64,000 bases of DNA, from positions 29,896,947 to 29,960,946 of the forward strand of contig JBAIZL010000007.1 of the NCBI GenBank assembly GCA_036971475.1. The letters are read 5' to 3'. The position numbers were made by a program, and so were the translations under genes. This document shows positions 1 to 12,900 of this stretch, piece by piece (the stretch's first letter is position 1; each line of letters begins with the position of its first letter). The notes beneath the pieces are model-generated. The model was not told the origin of the DNA. It worked only from the letters and a program-made list of their open reading frames with translations, and searched no databases. This DNA comes from Prosapia bicincta. Lineage: Eukaryota; Arthropoda; Insecta; Hemiptera; Cercopidae.

Positions 1-1182
1 TTATCATGGAGTAACAGACTTTTAATAAATAAATAAGGGCGGAAGAAAGAATATGAGAAACAAATAAAGTAATTTATATTTAAAATAAAGAACATTGTAA
101 TATTGGGTTTGCTACTAGGAATCCATATAGGATTCCGTATTCTTCACGCTGTAAACACTTACACACGAGTGTTACAGGTTTTAAATAAAAGCTGAGTGTG
201 TTACGTTACAATGTATCGACAATGTGGAGCGGTTATAGCGAATCGATTCGTCACTAGCCACGAGAGTTGCCTTTCCCAAAGCAGTAGGTAATTAAAAGCC
301 GCAAATTTCCGGCTGTATTACTGTGCAATAACAGGTGTTTCTGAGGCTACACAACACGCGGGAGTGGCAGTTGTAACGCGATTAAGGGCCCCGCCGCGCC
401 GTTGTAAATGGAATCAAATTTGCTATGCACACATTGCACGAAACGAAAGCTGTACTCTTTGCTGATGTCGATAATTTGCTACGTGAAATTTATTACAAAA
501 TACTGTACATAGAAAATCAAATTTTTAAATATAAATAAATATAACCACTTAAATCACAAAAATATTTTATTCATGTTCTGATGTACGTTTCGATTTCAAA
601 GCAATCATTTTCAGGGGAAATTACTACAAAACTAATAGGTTTTCTCCTAGTAAACTTCCTTCTGAAGGTGATTGCTTTGCATTAGAAATGTACATGAACA
701 CATGAATAAAGAGTGTTTAAAATTACACCACTATTGTATCAAGTAATAATTACAAAAAATCAGATTGTTTGAAATATTACAATTACTACATTTATTTTCA
801 ATAGATTCACGTAGAAACAACTTTTGCGAGATTATGCTAAGAACTTCTATATCGCTGGTAGTAAGTTATGACCCAAAATGAAATTTAGAAAGCCCCCCAC
901 AAAAGAAATTTGCCTTAACAGCCTTCCTACTGTCATGGGCGGCGCATATTAATAAAAGATATATTTTAAAGTATTGAAAACTCTACCTTTTTGTTGTGGT
1001 TGTTTCATTATGAAGGTTACCTCTTTAGCTGGATCCCTTGGTCTCCGCTAGCACTGGCCCGTTTCTCCTTGTTCTCTTACGACACGCAGTCCTAATAGCT
1101 TCTCTTATTCTACTCTGGTACCTGCCTTGCTATTTTAATTAATAACGGACTGACAATGTCAAATACGTAGCGATCAGCTGAT
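1..1182. other. AT-rich non-coding flank
   Basis: I see no convincing coding frame or RNA gene here. The only structure I could define is the imperfect palindrome at 556-716, listed separately. A somewhat GC-richer patch around 350-410 contains no reading frame of note. The right edge runs directly into the 84-bp array. Confidence 0.6.
556..716. repeat. Imperfect palindromic element (inverted pair of a dispersed motif), copy 1
   Basis: The left arm (about 557-617) reads on the minus strand as a motif beginning CCTGAAAATGATTGCTTTG and ending near ATGAATAAA. The right arm (about 657-714) reads on the plus strand as CTGAAGGTGATTGCTTTG and also ends in ATGAATAAA. The arms face each other across about 40 bp. 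Similar inverted pairs occur at 43691-43900, 50700-50850 and 62430-62580, so this is a dispersed family rather than a chance hairpin. No protein is encoded. It may derive from the 3' end of a Penelope-like element, since a related motif follows the GIY-YIG fragment at 59317. Confidence 0.5.
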
Positions 1183-4100
1183 AAAAAAACTTAGACCGTA
1201 CAGTGCTGCCCTCAATCGAACTATTACTAACTACTTGCGCTGTAGTCGGCTTCTTGGCGGCAATACAAAAAAACTTAGACCGTACAGTGCTGCCCTCAAT
1301 CGAACTATTACTAACTACTTGCGCTGTAGTCGGCTTCTTGGCGGCAATACAAAAAAACTTAGACCGTACAGTGCTGCCCTCAATCGAACTATTACTAACT
1401 ACTTGCGCTGTAGTCGGCTTCTTGGCGGCAATACAAAAAAACTTAGACCGTACAGTGCTGCCCTCAATCGAACTATTAGTAACTACTTGCGCTGTAGTCA
1501 GCTTCTTGGCGGCAATACAAAAAAACTTAGACCGTACAGTGCTGCCCTCAATCGAACTATTAGTAACTACTTGCGCTGTAGTCGGCTTCTTGGCGGCAAT
1601 ACAAAAAAACTTAGACCGCACAGTGCTGCCCTCAATTGAACTATTAGTAACTACTTGCGCTGTAGTCGGCTTCTTGGCGGCAATACAAAAAAACTTAGAC
1701 CGTACAGTGCTGCCCTCAATCGAACTATTACTAACTACTTGCGCTGTAGTCGGCTTCTTGGCGGCAATACAAAAAAACCTTAGACCGTACAGTGCTGCCC
1801 TCAATCGAACTATTACTAACTACTTGCGCTGTAGTCGGCTTCTTGGCGGCAATACAAAAAAACTTAGACCGTACAGTGCTGCCCTCAATCGAACTATTAC
1901 TAACTACTTGCGCTGTAGTCGGCTTCTTGGCGGCAATACAAAAAAACTTAGACCGTACAGTGCTGCCCTCAATCGAACTATTACTAACTACTTGCGCTGT
2001 AGTCGGCTTCTTGGCGGCAATACAAAAAAACTTAGACCGTACAGTGCTGCCCTCAATCGAACTATTAATAACTACTTGCGCTGTAGTCGGCTTCTTGGCG
2101 GCAATACAAAAAACTTAGACCGTACAGTGCTGCCCTCAATCGAACTATTAGTAACTACTTGCGCTGTAGTCGGCATCTTGGCGGCAATACAAAAAAACTT
2201 AGACCGCACAGTGCTGCCCTCAATCGAACTATTAGTAACTACTTGCGCTGTAGTCGGCTTCTTGGCGGCAATACAAAAAAACTTAGACCGTACAGTGCTG
2301 CCCTCAATCGAACTATTAGTAACTACTTGCGCTGTAGTCGGCTTCTTGGCGGCAATACAAAAAAACTTAGACCGTACAGTGCTGCCCTCAATCGAACTAT
2401 TACTAACTACTTGCGCTGTGGTCGGCTTCTTGGCGGCAATACAAAAAAACTTAGACCGTACAGTGCTGCCCTCAATCGAACTATTACTAACTACTTGCGC
2501 TGTAGTCGGCTTCTTGGCGGCAATACAAAAAAACTTAGACCGTACAGTGCTGCCCTCAATCGAACTATTACTAACTACTTGCGCTGTAGTCGGCTTCTTG
2601 GCGGCAATACAAAAAAACTTATACCGTACAGTGCTACCCTCAATCGAACTATTACTAACTACTTGCGCTGTAGTCGGCTTCTTGGCGGCAATACAAAAAA
2701 ACTTAGACCGTACAGTGCTGCCCTCAATCGAACTATTAGTAACTACTTGCGCTGTAGTCAGCTTCTTGGTGGCAATACAAAAAAACTTAGACCGTACAGT
2801 GCTGCCCTCAATCGAACTATTAGTAACTACTTGCGCTGTAGTCGGCTTCTTGGTGGCAATACAAAAAAACTTAGACCGTACAGTGCTGCCCTCAATCGAA
2901 CTATTAGTAACTACTTGCGCTGTAGTCGGCTTCTTGGCGGCAATACAAAAAAACTTAGACCGCACAGTGCTGCCCTCAATTGAACTATTAGTAACTACTT
3001 GCGCTGTAGTCGGCTTCTTGGCGGCAATACAAAAAAACTTAGACCGTACAGTGCTGCCCTCAATCGAACTATTACTAACTACTTGCGCTGTAGTCGGCTT
3101 CTTGGCGGCAATACAAAAAAACCTTAGACCGTACAGTGCTGCCCTCAATCGAACTATTACTAACTACTTGCGCTGTAGTCGGCTTCTTGGCGGCAATACA
3201 AAAAAACTTAGACCGTACAGTGCTGCCCTCAATCGAACTATTACTAACTACTTGCGCTGTAGTCGGCTTCTTGGCGGCAATACAAAAAAACTTAGACCGT
3301 ACAGTGCTGCCCTCAATCGAACTATTAATAACTACTTGCGCTGTAGTCGGCTTCTTGGCGGCAATACAAAAAACTTAGACCGTACAGTGCTGCCCTCAAT
3401 CGAACTATTAGTAACTACTTGCGCTGTAGTCGGCATCTTGGCGGCAATACAAAAAAACTTAGACCGCACAGTGCTGCCCTCAATCGAACTATTAGTAACT
3501 ACTTGCGCTGTAGTCGGCTTCTTGGCGGCAATACAAAAAAACTTAGACCGTACAGTGCTGCCCTCAATCGAACTATTAGTAACTACTTGCGCTGTAATCG
3601 GCTTCTTGGCGGCAATACAAAAAAACTTAGACCGTACAGTGCTGCCCTCAATCGAACTATTACTAACTACTTGCGCTGTGGTCGGCTTCTTGGCGGCAAT
3701 ACAAAAAAACTTAGACCGTACAGTGCTGCCCTCAATCGAACTATTACTAACTACTTGCGCTGTGGTCGGCTTCTTGGCGGCAATACAAAAAAACTTAGAC
3801 CGTACAGTGCTGCCCTCAATCGAACTATTAGTAGCTACTTGCGCTGTAGTCGGCTTCTTAGCGGCAATACAAAAAACTTAGACCGTACAGTGCTGCCCTC
3901 AATCGAACTATTAGTAACTACTTGCGCTGTAGTCGGCATCTTGGCGGCAATACAAAAAAACTTAGACCGTACAGTGCTGCCCTCAATCGAACTATTAGTA
4001 ACTACTTGCGCTGTAGTCGGCTTCTTGGCGGCAATACAAAAAAACTTAGACCGTACAGTGCTGCCCTCAATCGAACTATTACTAACTACTTGCGCTGTAG

Positions 4101-4392
4101 TCGGCTTCTTGGCGGCAATACAAAAAAACTTAGACCGTACAGTGCTGCCCTCAATCGAACTATTACTAACTACTTGCGCTGTGGTCGGCTTCTTGGCGGC
4201 AATACAAAAAAACTTAGACCGTACAGTGCTGCCCTCAATCGAACTATTACTAACTACTTGCGCTGTGGTCGGCTTCTTGGCGGCAATACAAAATAACTTA
4301 GACCGTACAGTGCTGCCCTCAATCGAACTATTAGTAGCTACTTGCGCTGTAGTCGGCTTCTTAGCGGCAATACAAAAAAAACGTAGACCGTA
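1183..4392. repeat. 84-bp minisatellite array, about 38 copies
   Basis: A head-to-tail unit of 84 bp is recognisable by the anchor ACTTAGACCGTACAGTGCTG and a run of about seven A residues at the junction. Copies differ by scattered substitutions. Single-base indels in the A run or the adjacent C occur at about 1778, 2108, 3122, 3368 and 3875. Marker variants recur at fixed offsets: the CC insertion at 1778 and 3122 is 1,344 bp apart (16 units), and the GGCATC variant at 2171 and 3431 is 1,260 bp apart (15 units). A block of about 16 units was therefore duplicated and one unit was then lost. Because 84 is divisible by three, frames of hundreds of codons stay open on both strands. They repeat a 28-residue period and look like a by-product rather than genes. 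Confidence 0.95.
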
Positions 4393-7300
4393 TATAGAAT
4401 ATTGAGAATATATTCGGATATTTGAATGCTATAAATAGAATAAAATTAAATAATATTATAGGTGGTGTGTCTTAGGTAGATTGCGCTAGTAACCACTTTA
4501 ACCACTGTCCAACAGGGTTAATGTCGGAGACCTTGTATTTATGAGAGCATCACTAATGATGATTACCGAGACTGAACTAGTGTTAGAGATGCCTTAATTT
4601 TCACCTTTGATATATTATACATATTTACCACCTAAAATCTCTTGTTTCTACTACTAACAAAAATTTTTAGGCACTTTTATATAAATATTTAGTGTAGAAG
4701 GAAAAGGTTAAGATGATTGCAATATAAAGGTAGAGTCTATGCATAAGGTATTAGACTATGCATAAATATTAGTATATCTACGGTACAAGTTTAACAGCGT
4801 AATATCAGCGTGTATTTTTGTATGTAATATGTTCCATAAAGAGAGCGTGGATTTTGAAAGAGCATTACCAAAATATTGTGCAAGATAACTAAATCTGAAA
4901 GTCAAATGAGTAAGTATAGTTTACCATATGCTCCATGAGATGAATATGTTCTCAGACGAAGCTAAATTCCTCACAAGTGTGTTGCTAATCGTGCCAACTG
5001 TCGGATATGGTTTCAGAACAACCTAACGTTGTGACGGAACATGTGCGCGTCTCCCAAATGTGAACGTGAGATGTGGCTTAATGTATGACCAAGTAATACG
5101 ACATTTCTTTTTCGCCGAAAAAACTATTCATAATATAATTTATCTTGATATGCCAGGGAAATGTTCCAATAATGTTTTACCGAAAGTATTTATTATTAAA
5201 ATTTAATTAAAGTATATTTAATTATTAAATAATAATAATTATCATATATTCAATGTAAATATTTAGTAGCCGTGGTTGAAAATTTGACATTGCCCAAATC
5301 TAGTTCTTAGTTTTGTTAAATCATTATAGGTTATGTTTAGTTTTTTCAATTAAGTTTAATTTGTGTAGCATCACTGAGGATGATGACAAATTGTATTTGA
5401 GGAGCGTATGATAATAAAGTTTCCATGTTTGTAGCATATTTATTCTTTTATTTATAACTTTCACTCAAAAGCCAGCTCGAATATTGTTTATAAAGGTAAC
5501 ATATGATTAAGAGTTTGTTTTTTTCTCTAAATTTGACATTCAAACCATTTAGTTATTTTCAGCAGTCCTTCTGTAACGCTCGTTCCAAATCATCACATAC
5601 TTTCTGGAACACTCTGTATTCTTACATGTGGTCATAAAATGTGTTTTCATTTAGCTCTTACACCCAACGTATTCGTCAAGATTATCAGTAATATAAAAGT
5701 CAATAAACGGGTAATATATACGAGTGCTTCCATACATCGCGAGGCACGGGTACTGCTCAGACCCCGCTCTTACATAATGCATGTCTCACATCTCTTTAGA
5801 AACGATAAAATCACCTCGATAGGAAACAGGGATCTTATCAGGCCCGCCAGATGGAGAACCAAATCCACGCGTCTACCACTAAAATTCTTATAATTTTCAC
5901 TGTACCGTATGGGCTAAACTAAACAATACTGAAACAGTTGTATGATTTTATTTTATTTCATTTCCCTTTATTTCCATAGTTTTCTATGCACTAGTTAGCA
6001 CCATGTCGGCAAAAACTAACCTCAAATGAGACACGTCAACACGAGTATGCGACAACAATCAAAAGTCGGCGCAGCTGTTCGAGAAGGCAACTACAGCTGG
6101 TTCAGTTTCAGTACTGTTTATTTTGGCGCAAACGGTAAACCACGGAAAAGTTTTTATCGAAAAAAGAATCATATGAATGCAAGCATCAGTCACAGAAACC
6201 AATGTGAATACCCGTTTTATTGTTTTATTAGACATTTGCGCTGAATTCGGACTTTATTTCGACATCCATAAAGAATGAAATTTCCCACAAGGAATCCTCT
6301 TTCTGTGACTTTTGTTGAGCCTTTAATTTGGGAGCAAGGTTTATTTAATGGAAGCCGTGTATACTCTTGAGAGATCTACACACGGCTTTATTTAAAGTAC
6401 CAAGTCTTTGAGTTAATTTCTTAGTACTTGATAAGTTATTTGCATAGATACGATATTGTTTGAATATTTGTAGTGAATAGCTTTTGCTGGCGTGGCCCCA
6501 TTACATCCGTCCCAAGACACGCTGTGATAGCACATAAGGCCCTAAAGCGGTTTAATTACGCACGTTATGTTACTTTATTTATTGTACATTATTAGGTTAA
6601 AATGTTATTAAATAATTTTATAAGTTAAATATATTATTTATTTATATTTCGATAAATCTTACTACAAAGAATTCAATGTAATGATATAGGTTGTATATTT
6701 TTATTCCAATTTTGGAAATTAAAAACATCGGTAGGCGCATCTGGAAGTTTGAGGTCCAATTTCAAATAAATAAATTTAATAAAATTTTTATTCTTTAAAT
6801 TTTTCAATATTTAATAAAGGCTTTCTATTACTACTTTTTTTTACTACATTCGATAGATTCTATTAAAATTTCTGTTAAGTATATTCTTCAATCAAATTAT
6901 TCACGTCTACTGATCCCACTTACCCCATTGTTTACAAATAACTTTATATTCATGCCATAACCATAAGACCGTAGCAATGATTGTTAAATCATGCCTTACT
7001 AATTTAACAAAATTATTAAATTGTTTATAAATTACACGAAACTATGTCAATTTAAGAGTTGGGAGTGCGGTTTGTAATCACCCATAATTCAATATGATGT
7101 AATAAATAAATTTAATTTTTATTTATAGTCATTTTTTCAGTTCTAATGACACTTTTGTGTTCCTGCAAATACTCTGAAGCTTTTAGCTTTTATACTTTGA
7201 TTTAAAGTAGATTAGGAATGGGTTTGTGGTAGGTTAGGGGTGCGGTGTTGTCAGATCGTAATTTCTCCAATTCCGCGCCGTGCATCATACAAAACTTAAT

Positions 7301-8669
7301 AAAAACTTCCACTTAAATCAAGTTTTAAAGCACTTAGAGTGGGAATTAAATTTTGAAACTTGGCAGGTATAAGCAGCATGATTCCCTCATTCAGAATATT
7401 AAACCATAAAGGTAATATTTTGTTTGAAAGAACGTTAAAAAATTAGATTTAATAAGAGTTGTACTTTAACAAACATAAAAAAGTTAGTAAGCGACTAGTT
7501 TTCGTATTTGTTGGTTAAAACTTTTTGTAAGCATAAACGTTAGAGATAATTAGTTAGGTTTTATTATGCTTTTTATTTCATGTTGGTAGGACCTTTGGTT
7601 TGCTGCTAGTAAAGTGGTAAAGTGAAAAGTTTTTAAACGCTGCGCGTCACATTTTCGCCGAGTACTGCAGGCCTATACTCGTACGTAGATTGCGGCTTTT
7701 GTTCCTGTATGCATATATTTTTAAGTATTTCTTGATAAAAATAATTTTAACTTATGTAAATAATTACATTTTTACATACAAATTAAAATGTATTTAACTA
7801 GATAATTTAAAGGTTCTCTATTATTATTAAAAATAGAATACTTTATCTTTTGTATTAATGTGAGAGAGTTTGTGTCAGCTACCAGGTACCATTTGTTTGT
7901 AGTATGTTCTATAATTATTATTATTAGATGTTATAAAAATTATTAAAATCAATTGTCATCAACTATAGGTTTAAAAAATGTATTTGAAGTTGATTGGAAG
8001 AATAAAAACGTATTTCATTAACGATTGAAAATGTCTAAAAGATATATATATAGATAAAAGGAGAGTGTGAGGTAATAGAAAGAATTTAAAAACATTCTGA
8101 GTTTTGAAAAAGACTGTTGAAGGGAAGCAAAGCTGAAAATGCAGAATGAAGCAAGCTACACCACTAGTAACTCACTGTACCACAGCTACATTAAGACTGA
8201 GCGAGGAACGGAAGTTTAACAACGACTTGGCAACAAGGCCCACCCATGCAGCGAGATGTGAGCCACCGATCGCTCAGAAGCCCCACTCTCTCTGGTTGAT
8301 TTCGCCTACGTATAATCCTATTGTGTTTTAAATCCAACCATAACACACTAGTCGATAATGTACCTCGCTCGAAACTTGCTTTTATATATATTATAATGCA
8401 TATGTATGGGGAATGGAATGACGCAAGACAGGGCAAAAGATGGTGGATACACTACTAGATACTATACAATGTATATTCAGCTGTAAAACTTAAGTAACAG
8501 TGTTACTTACAATAAGCTGGAAGTCTTATTGCGTGCTTTTCGCATAATCTCCTCACCTCACTGCGCCCCATACACCGGCATTCTAGTAAGTGAACGAGAT
8601 CATTTCTGATTTTCTGGCTTACAAAAAGAGTCATGTATTTAGCAATACAGAATGTACGATCTCGTTGTA
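4393..8669. other. AT-rich intergenic DNA, no gene recognised
   Basis: Short open frames at 5639-5893, 6026-6244 and 8146-8331 show no recognisable domain and no supporting context, so they are not annotated. A CTGAGGATGATGACAAATTG motif at about 5350, resembling the Penelope-associated motif discussed at 59317, is followed by ATAATAAAG. A dispersed repeat copy lies at about 6485-6800. Otherwise I see only AT-rich unique sequence. Confidence 0.6.
6485..6800 (+). repeat. Dispersed repeat family X, partial copy
   Basis: This stretch shares blocks with 54868-55460 and 62757-63345 in the same order. The shared blocks include an ATCCGTC segment, GTTAAAATGTTATTA, a TATTTCGATAAAT segment, TTTTATTCCAATTTTG and GGCGCATCTGGAAGTTT. 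This copy is shorter at its 5' end than the other two. I recognise no protein in any copy and cannot assign the family to a transposon class. Confidence 0.5.
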
Positions 8670-9927
8670 GAGTGACGAATCTTAGTAATTGCGACAGTGA
8701 TTCGAGTGACAAATCTTAGTAATTGCGACAGTGATTCGAGTGACGAATCTTAGTAATTGCGACAGTGATTCGAGTGACGAATCTTAGTAGTTGCGACAGT
8801 GAGTCGAGTGGCGAATCTTAGTAATTGCGACAGTGATTCGAGTGACGAATCTTAGTAATTGCGACAGTGATTCGAGTGACGAATCTTAGTAATTGCGACA
8901 GTGATTCGAGTGACAAATCTTAGTAATTGCGACAGTGATTCGAGTGACGAATCTTAGTAGTTGCGACAGTGAGTCGAGTGGCGAATCTTAGTAATTGCGA
9001 CAGTGATTCGAGTGACGAATCTTAGTAATTGCGACAGTGATTCGAGTGACGAATCTTAGTAGTTGCGACAGTGAGTCGAGTGGCGAATCTTAGTAATTGC
9101 GACAGTGATTCGAGTGACGAATCTTAGTAGTTGCGACAGTGAGTCGAGTGGCGAATCTTAGTAGTTGCGACAGTGAGTCGAGTGGCGAATCTTAGTAGTT
9201 GCGACAGTGAGTCGAGTGGCGAATCTTAGTAATTGCGACAGTGATTCGAGTGACGAATCTTAGTAGTTGCGACAGTGAGTCGAGTGTCGAATCTTAGTAG
9301 TTGCGACAGTGAGTCGAGTGGCGAATCTTAGTAATTGCGACAGTGATTCGAGTGACGAATCTTAGTAGTTGCGACAGTGAGTCGAGTGGCGAATCTTAGT
9401 AGTTGCGACAGTGAGTCGAGTGGCGAATCTTAGTAATTGCGACAGTGATTCGAGTGACGAATCTTAGTAGTTGCGACAGTGAGTCGAGTGGCGAATCTTA
9501 GTAGTTGCGACAGTGAGTCGAGTGGCGAATCTTAGTAGTTGCGACAGTGAGTCGAGTGGCGAATCTTAGTAATTGCGACAGTGATTCGAGTGACGAATCT
9601 TAGTAGTTGCGACAGTGAGTCGAGTGGCGAATCTTAGTAGTTGCGACAGTGAGTCGAGTGGCGAATCTTAGTAATTGCGACAGTGATTCGAGTGACGAAT
9701 CTTAGTAATTGCGACAGTGATTCGAGTGACGAATCTTAGTAGTTGCGACAGTGAGTCGAGTGGCGAATCTTAGTAATTGCGACAGTGATTCGAGTGACGA
9801 ATCTTAGTAATTGCGACAGTGATTCGAGTGACGAATCTTAGTAGTTGCGACAGTGAGTCGAGTGGCGAATCTTAGTAATTGCGACAGTGATTCGAGTGAC
9901 GAATCTTAGTAATTGCGACAGTGATTC
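8670..9927. repeat. 34-bp minisatellite array, about 37 copies, two variant unit types
   Basis: The unit is 34 bp with the constant core GCGACAGTGA and CGAATCTTAGTA. Three positions vary together: GATT with GAC, GAGT with GGC, and the following AATT or AGTT. This gives two recognisable unit types, partly arranged as a 68-bp dimer and partly as runs of one type. There is no spacer sequence between units and no frame of interest. The array ends abruptly at GTGATTCTCAAAC. Confidence 0.95.
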
Positions 9928-10242
9928 TCAAACTATATAACTAAATCATAACCCTACTTCGATCATAGTAGAACTATTACTATTGTAAGTGAGTGAAGTT
10001 TTCAAATATCCCATTTTATATTTTGAAAGTGCACATGATCTAATGTGGTTTATAAACATATCATTTAATGGTTTCTAGGTTATGAAGCAATGGTTTTGCA
10101 ATACCTGAAACAATTCTATTGGTTACGACACCGATATAAGATTGTTACATAGCATATTTTATAATATTTGTATTTATTAGTAAAATCAAACGTTAAGTAA
10201 AGTTAAAATTTCAAAACTAAATACACCCTAACGCATCAGAAA
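9928..10242. other. Short unique spacer between two arrays
   Basis: About 315 bp of AT-rich sequence separates the 34-bp and 32-bp arrays. I see no gene, repeat or recognisable signal in it. Confidence 0.6.
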
Positions 10243-11725
10243 CTAAAATAAAAGTTTGGCTTTGCATAATGTTGTTAAAATAAAAGTTTAGCTTTACGAT
10301 ATGTTATTAGAATAAAAGATTAGCTTTACGATATGTTACTAAAATAAAAGTTTACCCTTACGATATGTCTTTAAAATAAAGGTTTGGATTTACGATATGT
10401 GATTAAGATAATAGTTTAGCTTTACGATATGTTATTAGAATAAAAGATTAGCTTTACGATATGTTACTAAAATAAAAGTTTACCCTTACGATATGTCTTT
10501 AAAATAAAGGTTTGGATTTACGATATGTGATTAAGATAATAGTTTAGCTTTACGATATGTTATTAATTTGAAAATTGAGCTTTACGATATGTTATTAAAA
10601 TCAAAGTTTGGCTTTACGGTATGTCATTAATGTGAAAGTTTTGCTTTACGATATGCTATTAAAATAAAAGTTAAGCCCTACGATGTGTTATTAAAATAAA
10701 AGTTTAGCTTTATGATATGTTATTAAAATAAAAGTTTGGCTTTACGATATGTTATTAATGGGAAAGTTTAGCTTTACAATATGTTATTAAAATAAAAGTT
10801 TAGCCCTACTATGTGTTATTAAAATAAAAGTTTAGCTTTATGATATGTTAATAAAATAAAAGTTTGGCTTTACGATATGTTATTAATGTGAAAGTTTAGC
10901 TTTACAATATGTTATTAAAATAAAAGTTTAGCCCTACTATGTGTTATTAAAATAAAAGTTTAGCTTTATGATATGTTAATAAAATAAAAGTTTGGCTTTA
11001 CGATATGTTATTAATGTGAAGGTTTAGCTTTACAATATGTTATTAAAATAAAAGTTTGGCTTTACGATATTTTATTAATGTTAAAGTTTAGCTTTACGAC
11101 ATGTTATTAATGTAAACGTTTAGCTTTACGATATGCTATTAAAATAAAAGTTTAGACTTACGATATGTTATTAAAATAAAAGTTTAGCTTTACGATAGGT
11201 TATTAAAATTAAAGTTTAGCTTTACGATATATTATTAAAATTAAGGTTTAGCCTTACGATATGCTAATAATATTAAACTTTAGCTTTAGGTTAAATTATT
11301 AAAATAATAGTTTAGCTTTACGATGTTTTATTAAAATTAAAGTTTAGCCCTACGATAAGTTACTATAAATAAATTTTAGTTTTATAATATGCTAATAAAA
11401 TTAAAATTTATCTTTACGATATGCTAATAATATTAAACTTTAGCTTTAGGTTTAGTTATTAAAATAAAAGTTTAGCTATGCCATATGTTAATAACATAAG
11501 AGTTTAGCTTTACGATATATTATTAAAATTAAATATTAGGTTTACGATATATTAATAAAATAAAAGATTAGCTTTGCCATATGTTTTTAAAATAAAAGAT
11601 TAGCTTTGCCATATGTTAATAACATAGAAGTTTAGCTTTACGATATATTATTAAAATAAAAGATTAGCTTTACGATATGCTAATAAAATTAAACTTTAGC
11701 TTTACGATATGTTATTAAAATAAAG
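10243..11725. repeat. 32-bp degenerate minisatellite array, about 46 copies
   Basis: The unit is about 32 bp with the consensus TTAGCTTTACGATATG followed by TTATTAAAATAAAAG. It is more diverged than the neighbouring arrays. A four-unit higher-order repeat of about 128 bp is visible. For example, the GCCCTACTATGTG variant recurs at about 10803 and 10931, and the TTATTAGAATAAAAGATTAG variant recurs near 10303 and 10431. The degree of divergence suggests it is older than the 68-bp and 84-bp arrays. Confidence 0.9.
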
Positions 11726-11821
11726 TCTACTGTGGAAGGAGTGATCGACTGAGAGTCTGAGGTAAGTCCAGCTTCCGTAAAGCAAATAGATCATATTACC
11801 CTTAGATAGTCTATCAATACG

Positions 11822-12872
11822 AGAACCAATCTAGTGATAGTCCATGCACGAACCCATTTAGTAATCGGTCATGTGAAAACCCAACTAGTGATAGGTTATG
11901 CGACAACCTATCTAGGGGTAGATCATGCAAAAACCCATCTAGTGATAGTCCATGCACAAACTCATTTAGTGATAGGTGTTGCGACAACCTATCTAGTGGT
12001 AGGCCATGTCAAAACCCAAGAATTGATAGTCCATGCACTAACCCATTTAGAGATTGGTCATGTGAGAACCAATCAAGTGATACGTCACGCGACAACCTAT
12101 CTAGGGGAAGGCAATGCAAAAACCCATCTAGTGATAGTCCACGCACGAATCCATTTAGTGATTGGTCATGTGAGAACCCATCTAGCGATAGGTTATGCGA
12201 AAACCTATCTAGAGGTATTCAATGCAAAAACCCATCTAGTGATGCTCTATGCACGAACCCATTTAGTGATTAGTCATGAGAGAACCCATCTAGTGATAGG
12301 TCATGCGACAACCTATCTAGAGGTAGGCAATGCAAAAACCCATCTAGTGATTGTCTATGCACGAACCGATTTAGTGATTGGTCATGATAGGACCCATCTA
12401 GTGATAGGTTATGACACAATCTATCTAGAGGTAGGCTATGCAAAAACACAACAAGTGATAGTCCATGCACGAACCCATTTAGTGAATGATCATGTGAAAT
12501 CCCATCTAGAGGTAGGCTATGCAAAAACCCATCTAAGTAATAATCCATGAACAAACCTATTTAGTGATTGGTCATGAGTGAACCCATCTAGTGATATGTC
12601 ACGCGACAACCTATCTAGAGGTAGGCAATGCAAAAACCCATCTTGTGATAGTCCATGCACGAACCCATTTTGTGATTGGTCATGGGACAACCCATCTAGT
12701 GAAAGGTTATGCGACAACTTATCTAGTGGTAAGCCATGCAAAAATCCATCTAGTGATAGTTCATGCACGAAACCATTTAGTGATTGGTCATGTGAAACCC
12801 CCTCTAGTGATATGTCATGCAACAACCTGTCAAGTTGTAAGTCGAACGTTAACTTATCTAGTAATAACACAT
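11822..12872. repeat. 27-bp minisatellite array with 108-bp higher-order unit
   Basis: The basic unit is about 27 bp, of the type ACCCATCTAGTGATAGTCC. Four variants cycle to give a 108-bp higher-order unit whose members carry GTCATGTGAGA, TTATGCGACA, GCAATGCAAAA and CCATGCACGA endings. Because 27 is divisible by three, frames of 100-240 codons run through it on both strands with a nine-residue period. These are regarded as by-products. Members such as CTAGTGGTAGGCCATG resemble part of the adjacent 68-bp unit, so the two arrays may share an origin. Confidence 0.9.
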
Positions 12873-12900
12873 AGGACAGACTATAAGGCAACATAAACAT

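Noticed and set aside
1203..3881. 892-codon plus-strand frame and several other long frames over the 84-bp array
   Set aside because: The unit is 28 codons long, so stop-free frames persist automatically. Frames are open on both strands and change with single-base indels. There is no start context, domain or intron structure.
11834..12550. 238-codon frame with nine-residue repeats
   Set aside because: It runs through the 27-bp array, whose unit is a multiple of three. Frames are open on both strands and nothing indicates translation.
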